A stretch of 64,000 nucleotides of DNA, taken from contig JAQISU010000155.1 of the NCBI GenBank assembly GCA_029339505.1, positions 18,122,001 through 18,186,000 on the forward strand, written 5' to 3'. The position numbers and the translations under genes are program-made. Below are positions 54,529-64,000 of the stretch, piece by piece. The first letter of the stretch is position 1. Each line of letters opens with the position of its first letter. The notes below the pieces were generated by a model. The model had not been told where the DNA came from. It saw only the letters and a program-made list of their open reading frames with translations, and searched no databases. The DNA is from Unio delphinus. Its lineage: Eukaryota; Mollusca; Bivalvia; Unionida; Unionidae.

Positions 54529-56880
54529 GTAAAGTGCATTACTACATCATAAAATAGTTGCCCTTTCTTAGAATTGATTAATCAAATATTTATTTAATCA
54601 AATGACCTGCTTGTGTCCTCAGTCAGACATTGGTTTAGCCATTATGACAGTAGTCATAGCATCACAAAAAACATGAAGAATATACATGTTAGTTTTTTAA
54701 AAGCTTTTTGATTATCATACAACATGCATCATAAGATGGTTTTAATCAATTATAAATTCCATAAATGCTTACTTAATTTGGTTACATGACAGTATTATCA
54801 GAGCTCTAGATTATCCATGTATTTACATATTTTATGCAGACAATTTGACCAAAAAATACATGAAAATTTTCATTGATGGATTAAAGTTATGTAAAACTAT
54901 TTAATTTTAAGCATTTCGTCCAAAGTTGTCAGCATATTGCTACTACCGTAAGGACAGTCCATGTTTGTATGACGATACATTCAATAAACATAATACTGCC
55001 GTTGGTTGAAGTTCCAGATGTTCAGTGTATGTTTGAAATGTGTATGTTTAAAATGATAGTACTTGATCACTATGAGAACACTCATTCAAAAAGAGCCATA
55101 TAAGCAAATGCAACATGGACTGGTCTTAACCATTAAGCCATTTTATGCAGTCAAAAATGAATGATTAATATCTTGTTGATCAAGACTCTGTCTTGTAGCA
55201 AACTTTTTGTGTTCTTGCAGTACTCACAAGATCTCACATCAAATTTTAAAAAAAGCACAATTAGTTCTTCTGGTACATAGTCATACATTCAGTGTTAAAA
55301 CTTACAAAGTATCCTTCTTACGTCAGTTGCCTCCACCATTTTTGTGTGATTTACAATGGACCACTGGTTAGTTGACATGACATGCTATGGGAGGCAACCC
55401 ATGAAATACAATAGATTATGCTAGGACAAAGCACTAAAATATATGTATGTTTTGCTATGTGTAAATAGTTGCTAGAGCAAGGGGAAATGTTTGATCCTGT
55501 GGGCAAAAGAAGAGGATTCCAGTTACATTCAGTGCTCTAGCTAACACTTACTTATGGAGAACAGCATATTATTGTTTTTTGTATGTGATCAAGTACTGGG
55601 TATTTTGATTATATATCTGATACCTGCAAAAAGGGTTATTTTAAAACTAAATACAAATCCTTTACTCATGCAGTGTACTCAGTGTTTGAGTACAGTTCAA
55701 GTCACAACAGCAGCAATTATAAACAAGATGTATTTTGGTCTGATGGTGCAAGAATTTATTAAATTTTTTAAATTCAAAATCATGCACCACACATCTTAGT
55801 ACGTTTGAAAATGAAACAGTCTTTTTTTTTTATATTGAAATAGGTAGGACAAAACTTAATAATTTTTCCATGTATCTAAATCCCAAAGCTCGTTTTACAA
55901 CTATTATTCATTAATGAACATTCATACATACTTTCTTTTTCAAATATGTTACTTGATCAGGACACCTTATGAGTACTACCACTACCTCTTAAATCCAGAC
56001 CTCCCAGCCAAATGTTTTAGCTATGGGAGCTAAATGCTGTCTGGCCTCATGTGGCAGTCAGGGTGACGTCCCCTTGCTATAAGTCCTGTTCTTGGTCCCA
56101 TTTGTACCTCAGTTATTATTTCTGCTCATGCAGTTACAGTATTAAGTTTGGCAATGTGTGTGTTTCACTGTATAAGTTCTGTTCGGTTGGATACATACAG
56201 GTAAGTTTTCAATAGGTAATTTGTAATCAAAGCATCCACATCATAGTTATTAAAAGTGACACTTCAATGACTTTACTTGTATATTCAGTCTATTTACAGT
56301 TAAATTTACACTGTATAATTTATATATAGCATCCAGTACATTGGTATTAAAAGTGACACTTCTGTTGTTGCCTGTGAAGTAGTGTAGTAGACCACTTAAA
56401 TCTGCCACTTACGTTCATAAAGCAGATTGTGATGCAGTCAACACTATTATATTATTATTTATTCTAATTCTTGCTATATATTTCGACTATGGTAAGGGCA
56501 AAGTGAAAACAGTCTAAACATTTAAATGGTGTGAATGACAACTATTCTACATGTCTGTCATTTGTTGGTTGCCACTCTGGAAACACATTTATGCATGGGC
56601 TGGACTGAAAATTGTTGGGACTCACTGTTGGGAGTGTAATCAGGACTCTGGAGCATACATTGAAAATTATTTAATAGCTGGGTTCAGTCCTAACATAGAA
56701 AGTCTCTCAGTCAGTGGTTTGCTGTTTATGAGGTTTTACTGATTCTGTTGCTCCAATGGAGGCAATAACTTTGCTTCCTGGAACAAACAATACCAATCTA
56801 CATGCAAATGAGGTCCTATGTCAGGAAATGTGAGAACCTCACTTGGTTTATGTCAGGTGTTACCTTGCAGTTACAACCAC

Positions 56881-57128
56881 TGAGGGGCCCAGGGTGGTCT
56901 GAAGCGCTCTCCATTACGGATCACTGACATCTCACCTCTGTCTGCGTGGGTTCGAGTCTAAGATCTGGCTAATGTAGTTATGTGAGAAAGCTTGCCAGTA
57001 ACTTCTCGTGGGTCGAGGTAGTTCTTTCCAGGGGTTTTCCCGGGTTCTTTCTCCATCATTAATACTGGCCGCCATGTATAGCCTTTCGTGTGCTGAAAAT
57101 TGGCGTTAAACCCTACAACAACAACAAC
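56881..57128 (+). mobile_element. SINE-B copy 6
   Basis: GGTGGTCTGAAGCGCTCTCC head, GGGTTCGAGTCTAAG B box, full body, and tail GGCGTTAAACCCTACAACAA. Flanked by a 9-bp duplication TACAACCAC (56872-56880 and 57129-57137). Confidence 0.93.
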
Positions 57129-59112
57129 TACAACCACAGAAGTCAATGTTCATGTGGACAAGCACTCCAGGAGGAGAGTGGACAGTTAGTTACTCATTCA
57201 AGATTGTCTGTTGTACATCAGTATCCCAGAAATGAAAGCCATAGTAAATGTATTCATTGGCAGCAGGAGCAGTTAAATAGAAAGGGCTTTCTCATTCTAT
57301 CAGTCAACTCTTCTTTGTTGAATTACTTCTGAAGGCATGAGGGAAAAATATTGCCAGACCTCTGGATTCTTATTTGGTATTTTATCAGTTGATGTCTTCA
57401 ATGACAGACCCGTGTAAAAGTTTGTCATATTCTGGGCAGATTGAATACATTAGAATACTCACTGTCACAAGGAATCATCTAATACAAATGGAATGAACTA
57501 TTCCAACCTAGGTTTTCAGTTGCATGTGTACCAACAAGGACTGACCAGCAGTGGATCTACTTGTGACAAAACAGAATGTGAAGAATCTCCCAAGGTCTGG
57601 GCAGTTGATGTACTTTTCTTAGATTGAAATCGCTTTACCACCAACATCTGGTTTGAAAGATACTTCAGTAGCTTCAAAAGCAAGAGAATTGAGGTGTCAT
57701 ATCATCATGATTGCTTCCCTAAAATAATCATGGATAAACTACATGATAAATCTTGCAGTTGAAATTGCAAGGAAAAAATCTAGATATTTCCTCATTAGTT
57801 CAAGCAACCATGATGATAGACATTTCACCTGAATCCAGAGCTGTTCAACCAGCACATCTATATCATACTAAATAAGCCCTCAAAAACAAATAGTTCCTTG
57901 AGAACTTCATTGGTTTACCTCTTTTAATGGTCTGCCTCATAATCTTATTCTGTAGTGGGCAGGATGAGTCAAATCATGCCTTGTTAGTTACAGTTACAAC
58001 GTTATGGGTCATTGTCATTCATGACTGTCCAAGGTTTCATTGTAAAGAATAGATCACCTGCTCATGGACAGTCAGTTTTTTTGGTGGCGAAAACACTTTC
58101 TATCATTAATCCTTTAAGTCAAGATTGTCTACAATACCCAGTGTGAGACCCAAAGAAGACCTGAAAAAAACTGACCAAAGAGGGAGATCCTGTCAATTCT
58201 TGTCTCTGAAAGGGGAGAAAGGACAAGAATTCAACACTGGCACAATCAATCTAGAGATGGGTTATCGATTAACCATGTGGAGAAATAACTAGAACCATAT
58301 GAAATTGCTCTGCATTTCGTTAGAGGAAATGTATCTCCTGAAGCAGAAACTGCAAGGACTAAAATCTGCAACAATCATTCTAATTCTCACATTTTTAAAC
58401 CCCATCTTATTCGTCAGTCCATCCAGGAATGAGATCAAAGTACACTCAAATTTCTTCCATGTTAATGATCATATTGTTGGCAAGATCATCTTGTTTTCTT
58501 CAATGTCTGTGCACGAAGCACTATATTGTGTCAGGGTGCGTACGGTCTTTGAAGGTCTTTGAGAGTTTGGGAAAAATGAGGTAGCATTTTCAAGGCCTTG
58601 AAAGTTTGGGAAAATCGAGCATATTACCCTGAAATCTTTAAAAGTCTTTGAAAATTGAAGTAAACCCCAATTTTTAAAATTTCTTTCCAGAATCACAAAT
58701 AAAATTATCCGAGGTTGTTCGATTCTGATGTAATCTAGTTATCCTGGTTTCTTTCTTTTGATGACCCGTTCAGTTTAATTTCCGCCGCAAAAACAAAAGA
58801 GGCTTAGTTTGACCATCCAAAGTTGGCCTCAGCGGCGGCTTCAATCGCACATGCACTCTTCATCAAAGCAAGACAGCTACACACTTCATCAAAGGAAGTC
58901 ACAAAAAAAATTGCCTAAGGTCGTTAGCTTCAGATGTAGCTGGTTTTCCTGGCTTCTTTAAATTTCTTTTGATGAATCTTTCAATTTGATTGGACGAGTC
59001 CATCAGCTTTGGCCAGTCAAAATGTTCATTACACTAATTCACTCCACGTAGAAAGTAACGCGCTCGAGGATTCAAAATTTGTTTAGTTGATTTACATCTT
59101 CAGTGTTTAAAA

Positions 59113-59289
59113 ATGCCAGGTCTTTACTCTTTCAACGCTATCAGGCTTGAACAAGAGAAATACAAGGAATGGCTGCAAAAGGATAAATTATGTAAACGAA
59201 AGGCGTTTTGTACATTGTGTAAAATTAAGACGATCAACTTGGCTTCAATGGGAGGAAGAGCCTTTCCTTACAAGTCGTGCCTAAGATAA
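59113..59289 (+). pseudogene. hAT-like transposase N-terminal fragment (BED-like finger)
   Basis: 58-codon frame MPGLYSFNAIRLEQEKYKEW and onwards, with FCTLCKIKTINLASMGGRAF. This matches the CxxC..MG.xA pattern of BED-type zinc fingers in transposon-derived proteins. The expected His pair is lost (PYKSCLR, then a stop). Confidence 0.6.
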
Positions 59290-59898
59290 GTTGCAAATTA
59301 GTAACTACATACAGTACTGTTCATTTAGTGCAACAAAGATGCAGAAGTATAAGCTATTGGTAGTTTTGGGCAAAATACTCTTCGGGTATAAAATAAGATA
59401 TTGTTTAGTTTGATGATTTAGGAGATACGGCAGAAGAGGGCCCGTTTAAATTTACTTTTACTTTCGGTTTATTTAACATGTTTGAGGGACAAAAATCATT
59501 TTCGAAAATTTTGTTCTACATAATAATGTTCCTTGGTTTAATATAGAAACATCCATTGTAATAAAATTCAATTCACGGATAAACAATTTTAAAGTGCGCA
59601 TGCGTACACTGTAGTATAGTTAGGCAAGAGTTGTTGTTCTTAAATTACGAGTAAAAAAAAATAATTTTAAATGACGTTAATGTGTGCTGTGACGCTTTAA
59701 CTGTAGGAAGTCAAGTCATTTGATTAGGCAAATAAAAAAAAATGATTAAAAAATGTGTTTCCAATTAACGGCATGTCCCCGTTTCTCATTGCCGACCCTT
59801 GACTTTTTCCCCAATGCAATAAAAAAAAATTATTTAAAAAAATCACATTGCCGAAATTGATTTGTGTATCTCTAGTCTGACTATACATCCCTGTTTGT

Positions 59899-60237
59899 TT
59901 GTTCCCCAAAGTTATCCAATCAGACAATCACCTCTTGACATGCTTCAATAGAACAGATGACAGCCTTGATGAAGTGTTTTATTCTGTCCTTTCCAAAAGA
60001 AAGGAATATGTGGAACTTTGGAATGTTCTCCAGAAAATGTTGTTGTTGTCACATGGGCAGGCAACAGTGGAGAGAGGATTTTCTGTCAACAAACAGGCAT
60101 CTGTTGAGAACCTCAGCAGAGAAAGCCCCAGAGCTCAAAGGGTAATCATTGACACAATGAGAAAAGCAGGTGGACCTTTGGAAATCATCATTAGCAATAG
60201 CAATGAAATGATGACATGCCTCCTCTGCAAGACATAA
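59899..60237 (+). pseudogene. hAT-like transposase C-terminal fragment
   Basis: 112-codon frame containing LLLSHGQATVERGFSVNKQA, close to the hAT C-terminal dimerisation motif (ER.FS.N+). It then reads RAQRVIIDTMRKAGG. Downstream, broken frames to about 60530 continue with charged coiled-coil-like pieces (RELALDEVEELLSQK, ESNALRRRAEEK), as in full-length relatives. The central catalytic part is missing. Confidence 0.7.
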
Positions 60238-61689
60238 TTACCATGCCTATCTGGATATGAAGAAAGCAGAGGAGAAGGATGAGAAGAAAATCCAAAAGGG
60301 AAAGAAACGGGAGTTAGCCTTGGATGAAGTGGAAGAACTTTTAAGCCAAAAAGCTGCGTCTTGAAGCTGACATTGCCAGTCTAAATGCTTCCTCGGTACA
60401 GAAAGCAGAAGAGGCAAAGTTAAAAGGACTCATTGTGCTTGTCACAGAGTCAAATGCTCTTAGGAGAAGAGCAGAGGAAAAGATGACAGTGGTGTATCTC
60501 TTTCCAAAATGATTAAAGAGGAAAAAAATCAAATATAATAATGCATTTAAAGCAGTGCTGAAGTCTGTTAAGAGAACAATTTATTTTGTATTAAATCTGA
60601 CACATATGTTACATATTTCTGAAGAAAAACAACGAATGCTAACCTATCTTCCAGATCATTATAATGCAATTTTAGGAAATTAATCATAGTTTGACTTTAA
60701 TTGGTAAACAATATTGTAGTATTTCATTTTGGCATTCGTTGTTTTCTCATATAACCTGTATACACAATGTTAGCAAAAATAGGTCTTGGAAATCTCTGTT
60801 TGTGGTCTTTGAAAGTTTGGGAAAAGTCTTTGAATTTATCATTCATAGTTCAGTATGAACCCTGTGTGTCACTTTAAAAATTGTTCCATTGTTTCAATTT
60901 ATTTTTGAAAATTCCATCAATACTGGTGAAAAGGAAACAAAGTTAGCTTCTATATCTAGGCAGAATCTGGTCATTCTTTTATTTTAATCTGGTTAAAATT
61001 ATTCAAAGTCAACATCCAATGTCAGATTGCTCTGTAATATAATCTTTGTCTTTGATGTCCTGTCAGTAAGTTCCAACAATGGTTTACTGCTCGCTGCCAG
61101 TTATATTTATTCACTGCCCATTCATCTTTTTGCATGACATCTATAGTTTTAATCAGTACAAATGGGCATGATGTATGTAAATCATAAACATAGCAATAAT
61201 TTGCTTAAATGTAATCCATGCTAGCAAAAAGATTGTCACTTGCACTCAAGTGAATGTATTTTTTAATGATTTGTTTTGCAAGATACTGTCATTTAGTTGA
61301 CCTGAATATAATTCAGTCTTGGTTATTTTGTACCTATCACCATGTCATGCATGAATGGTAGTTGTCTTCAAGCATTGGGTCAATTATTTCCCTCATGTTT
61401 GCAATTTTGTTGGCCCCCGTTTTCAGTCAGATAACATATTCAAACCTTTGAGTATAACCAAACACCATTTGTTTTTCAATGTTCATGTCAGTAAACAATG
61501 CACCATGTGTGATACACACTACAGTATGCATGCCTACGCTAGATATATTGAATTCATGGATATATTTTATTCAATACTGCTCATGATGAAAAAAAGAGGA
61601 ATAAATGATAATATTACAAGGTTAGTTTCTTTCATTTTGTTTATCTATTTTATTGCAGCATGTGGGTGTGTGTAAATTCAACACCAATT

Positions 61690-61808
61690 TATTTAATTTC
61701 TTATATTTTGAGACATAGGACCAATTTGAAAAAATGTTCACCATTAAGTTCTGGGACAGGACAAAAATTATTATTTTATCATGTCCCAATATATACTGTA
61801 AATACGTT
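61690..61808 (-). mobile_element. End fragment of the 14082-type pogo-like element
   Basis: On the minus strand from 61808 it reads a TAACGTATTTACAGTATATA start, then TTGGGACA and GTCCCAGAACTTAATGGTGA. This aligns with the left end of the element at 14082. Only about 110 bases are recognisable. Confidence 0.65.
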
Positions 61809-63180
61809 ATTCTCCTGAGATATTATGATTGGGTAGAGTATTTGAATAAGAAACCAAGTTTTGGAGTAAAGTATATATACCCAGTCATGCTATGGAAACA
61901 TCCTCCCAGCCTCTTTGCACTTAGATCCTATTAGGAGAGCATGCATTCTGCTCCAATAGTAACCGAGGTACACACATTGTTGTAACTCAATGGTTTTGAA
62001 CTGTGTAACAGAAAGAAGCAAAGCCATCAAGTGTTTTTTAATTCAGCAAACAATTTGCAAGTAACTTACAATATTATGTATTAAATCACAAATAATCTTA
62101 AATGATCTATCGCAAGTCCAGAAGTATAGAATATTCTGAATGAATTCCAATAGTCTTGAATATGCTGATGTACGAATAATGTTAGTCTTGAAATGGTTGA
62201 TATACAAAAAACAGTCTTGATGTATCACAATTATATAATCCAGGATGTCTATGAATGAATTAACAGTAATCCTAAAATAGTGTTTTAGTCCAAAATGACC
62301 ATGAGCACCTGAATAATTTAATTAAATAATTCCTCTCAAATTATATCAGAACACAACAGTAATGATTCTACAGACTGAACATACCTGGGAATTAATAATA
62401 TTTGTTTACCACAACCTTATAAAAACTAGAAACACATACAATGACCGAGATGTGGGTCACTATAACTGGATTTGTGAGGTAACGGTAGTACTACACCCAA
62501 GGTATTATGACCAGGTAAGTATTTTTGAAAAAACATAGTTTAGTAGACACATGGTCTCCATTACTTCTTTCTATGGTTTGAGCTTTCATATGTTTTCGAC
62601 ATTTCAGTTTGAAGATGTAATGCATACTCAATACTTGTGTTTCAGAAAAAGAAAAAGATCGTAAGACTGTTTTCTTTTTGATGTTTTTGTAGAATTTTGT
62701 TTTATTTTAATGATTGCTTGTTTTTTTTTAAATAAGAAATGTTGTATTGATTCGGTAAATTACACATGTTTGCCTAGCAAGAAGGGAGATTGAAATGATT
62801 TTAAGGAATAGAAGTTATCTTTCTGGAGTTATGAGTAAACAGTAATTTTGAACTGTGAAAGTATCATTGGATCTTGCCTGGATCTTTTTGTGATACCATT
62901 AGATATAATTTTCAATTAAAAAAATAATGACATAGCCTGTATTCTTCAAGCTAATATGCATTTGAATACCACTTCTACAACATTTCTGGTTTTAAAGTTT
63001 TTTTCTAATAAGTTTGTTTCATAGTGACCTCAATTTCCCTTGTTTAGCAATCTGTTCATTAGCATTCTTATATTTAATTGATAACAAAGTTCATGCCTGA
63101 TTGCTTCAGTCCCATTTCTTTAGTGCTTTTATTTCTTCTTTCATAACCAGTGTGTTACTCAGCTAGCCTTGCATCTTAGT

Positions 63181-63297
63181 GTGTGAATTTGTATTCTTGA
63201 GCATTTTTAATCTCCATGTGTGTGAATTTGTATTCTTGAGCATTTTTAATCTCCATGTGTGTGAATTTGTATTCTTGATCATTTGAATAATTGTTTT
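63181..63297. repeat. 39-bp tandem repeat, 3 copies
   Basis: GTGTGAATTTGTATTCTTGA starts at 63181, 63220 and 63259. Two more diverged pieces follow near 63329 and 63405. Confidence 0.9.
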
Positions 63298-63917
63298 CAG
63301 AATGGTATGCTTGAGTCTTTTAAATCTTATTGTGTGAATTTGTATCTTTTTAGTCTTTTGTATTTGTATGTGCGAAATTGTATTTTTGAATTTTGTTTAA
63401 TCATAATGTGTGAAATTGTATGTTTTTGTCAGTATACTAAAATGAAGTGGCTACTGATATACTTGCAGCTTTTCTTCAGGAATTGTGTTAGAAATTTATT
63501 TTGAAATTGCAGGCCTGTCAGTCAGTGAATCTTCAAACATTTACAAGACAGCTAACCCCTGACTTTTATGTGTTGCTAAGAATGGTTTCTTAGCTTGAAA
63601 TCGTGAAACTCTAAATTTTTGGTTAGTTTAATTTTTATTGAAAAATAAGTAATTCAGTTAAATTTAATACAATTCATTTTAGTCATTTACAAATCCATTT
63701 TGTATTTTAGTTTTAGATAAATAATTTCACTATTTTTAGTCTTCACTAAAAAGTTAAATAAAAACTAAATGAAATTGCATGAATGTGAAATTTTAGTAAG
63801 TTGAAATACATCAGCATGTATTTCACTTTTTTACACCGCTAGATTATTTTGTGGAAGGAGCACAAATTGTTATCCTTGTCTGTCTGTTGTCATTTCCATC
63901 CTTTAACTTTTGAGCAT

Positions 63918-64000
63918 GATGGTTCATTGGTTAGCATGCCAGGCTTGCAACCACAAGGGTGTGGGTTCTTCAAATCCAATGGTTGGATCAGTCTGTGGTA
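63918..64000 (+). mobile_element. SINE-C head at window edge (tRNA-derived)
   Basis: GGTTCATTGGTTAGCATGCC (A box), TTGCAACCACAAGGGTGTGG, and a B box with a three-base insertion (GGGTTCTTCAAATCC). TTGGATCAGTCTGTGGTA follows, similar to the body after 33226. The body continues beyond the window. Confidence 0.65.

Larger units (their letters stand above)
58532..60864 (+). mobile_element. hAT-like transposon relic with CAGGG ends
   Basis: Left end CAGGGTGCGTAC; right end is the complement of CAGGGTTCATAC (10 of 12 match). Flanked by 5-bp TGTGT on both sides (58527-58531, 60865-60869). GTCTTTGAAAGTTTGGGAAA motifs are repeated inside both ends. Two transposase fragments remain: a BED-like zinc finger at 59113-59289 and a C-terminal dimerisation-like segment at 59899-60237. 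It is inserted in the old DIRS-like relic. Confidence 0.75.
55932..62545 (+). mobile_element. Old DIRS-like retroelement relic (intron 15)
   Basis: Left terminal repeat remnant at 55932-56010 (TTTCTTTTTCAAATATGTTA to AAATCCAGACCTCCCAGCC). Right remnant at about 62461-62545 (CTGGATTTGTGAGGTAACGG to GGTAAGTATTTTTGA). An internal-complementary-region remnant at 61809-61913 (TTATGATTGGGTAGAGTATT, CATCCTCCCAGCCTC) aligns with the young element. RNase H debris on the plus strand at about 57150-57470 reads in broken frames: PEMKAI, FLILSVNSSLLNY, then CHILGRLNTLE. It is interrupted by SINE-B copy 6 and by a 2.3-kb hAT-like element. Confidence 0.65.
54529..64000 (+). other. SEC63 intron 15 (continues past window)
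   Basis: More than 9.4 kb. Contains the second DIRS-like relic with its nested SINE and hAT-like element, an isolated pogo-type end fragment, and a SINE-C head at the edge. 54529-55930 and 62546-63180 have nothing recognised. No further SEC63 exon found. Confidence 0.7.

Overview
This 64 kb window is animal nuclear DNA. It is AT-rich, has long introns with GT..AG junctions, and is full of tRNA-derived SINEs, DNA transposons, DIRS-type retroelements and minisatellites. I recognise one host gene: SEC63, the ER J-protein subunit of the Sec61/Sec62/Sec63 translocon, on the plus strand. Fifteen coding exons were found between 1198 and 54528. They join in frame into 588 codons; the vertebrate protein has about 760 residues. 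The last roughly 170 residues (rest of the C-terminal beta-sandwich and the acidic tail) are not in the window, so the gene runs off the right edge. The protein resembles vertebrate Sec63 without being vertebrate. With the repeat types, this suggests a marine invertebrate, probably a mollusc such as a bivalve. That placement is inference.

Layout. 1-1197: upstream sequence with a piece of a hAT-type element. Intron 1: a SINE, a complete hAT-type element with a perfect 8-bp target duplication, and microsatellites. Introns 2-3: an unexplained antisense ORF and a decayed tandem repeat. Introns 4-5: two elements whose ends begin near TACCGTATTT; the larger holds pogo-like transposase debris. Intron 6: a decayed DIRS-like element and one copy of a 1-kb repeat. 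Intron 7: a pogo/Tigger-like element with a SINE nested in it, and a 30/33-bp minisatellite that stays open for 203 codons. Introns 8-9: hairpin repeat, 76-bp satellite, hAT-like relic with a broken BED-type zinc finger, decayed 150-bp repeats. Intron 11: SINEs, one inserted inside another. Intron 12 (9.9 kb): a SINE, then a long-inverted-repeat transposon (38747-47034) interrupted by a nearly intact-ended 7.2-kb DIRS-type retroelement (39151-46326). Introns 13-14: the second 1-kb repeat copy and several minisatellites. Intron 15: a second old DIRS-like element (about 55932-62545) that itself contains a SINE and a hAT-like relic.

The most informative find is the DIRS element in intron 12. Its inverted terminal repeats are about 99% identical. 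It has an internal complementary region that reproduces the end-to-end circle junction (58/58 and 38/39 matches). It has tandem 178-bp leader repeats and an 81-bp coding repeat, yet its reverse transcriptase region is full of stops. Two much older relatives in introns 6 and 15 keep recognisable terminal and internal repeat pieces and RNase H fragments. All three lie in the same orientation as SEC63. No bacterial, CRISPR or viral system was found; the unusual content is the nested mobile-element architecture.
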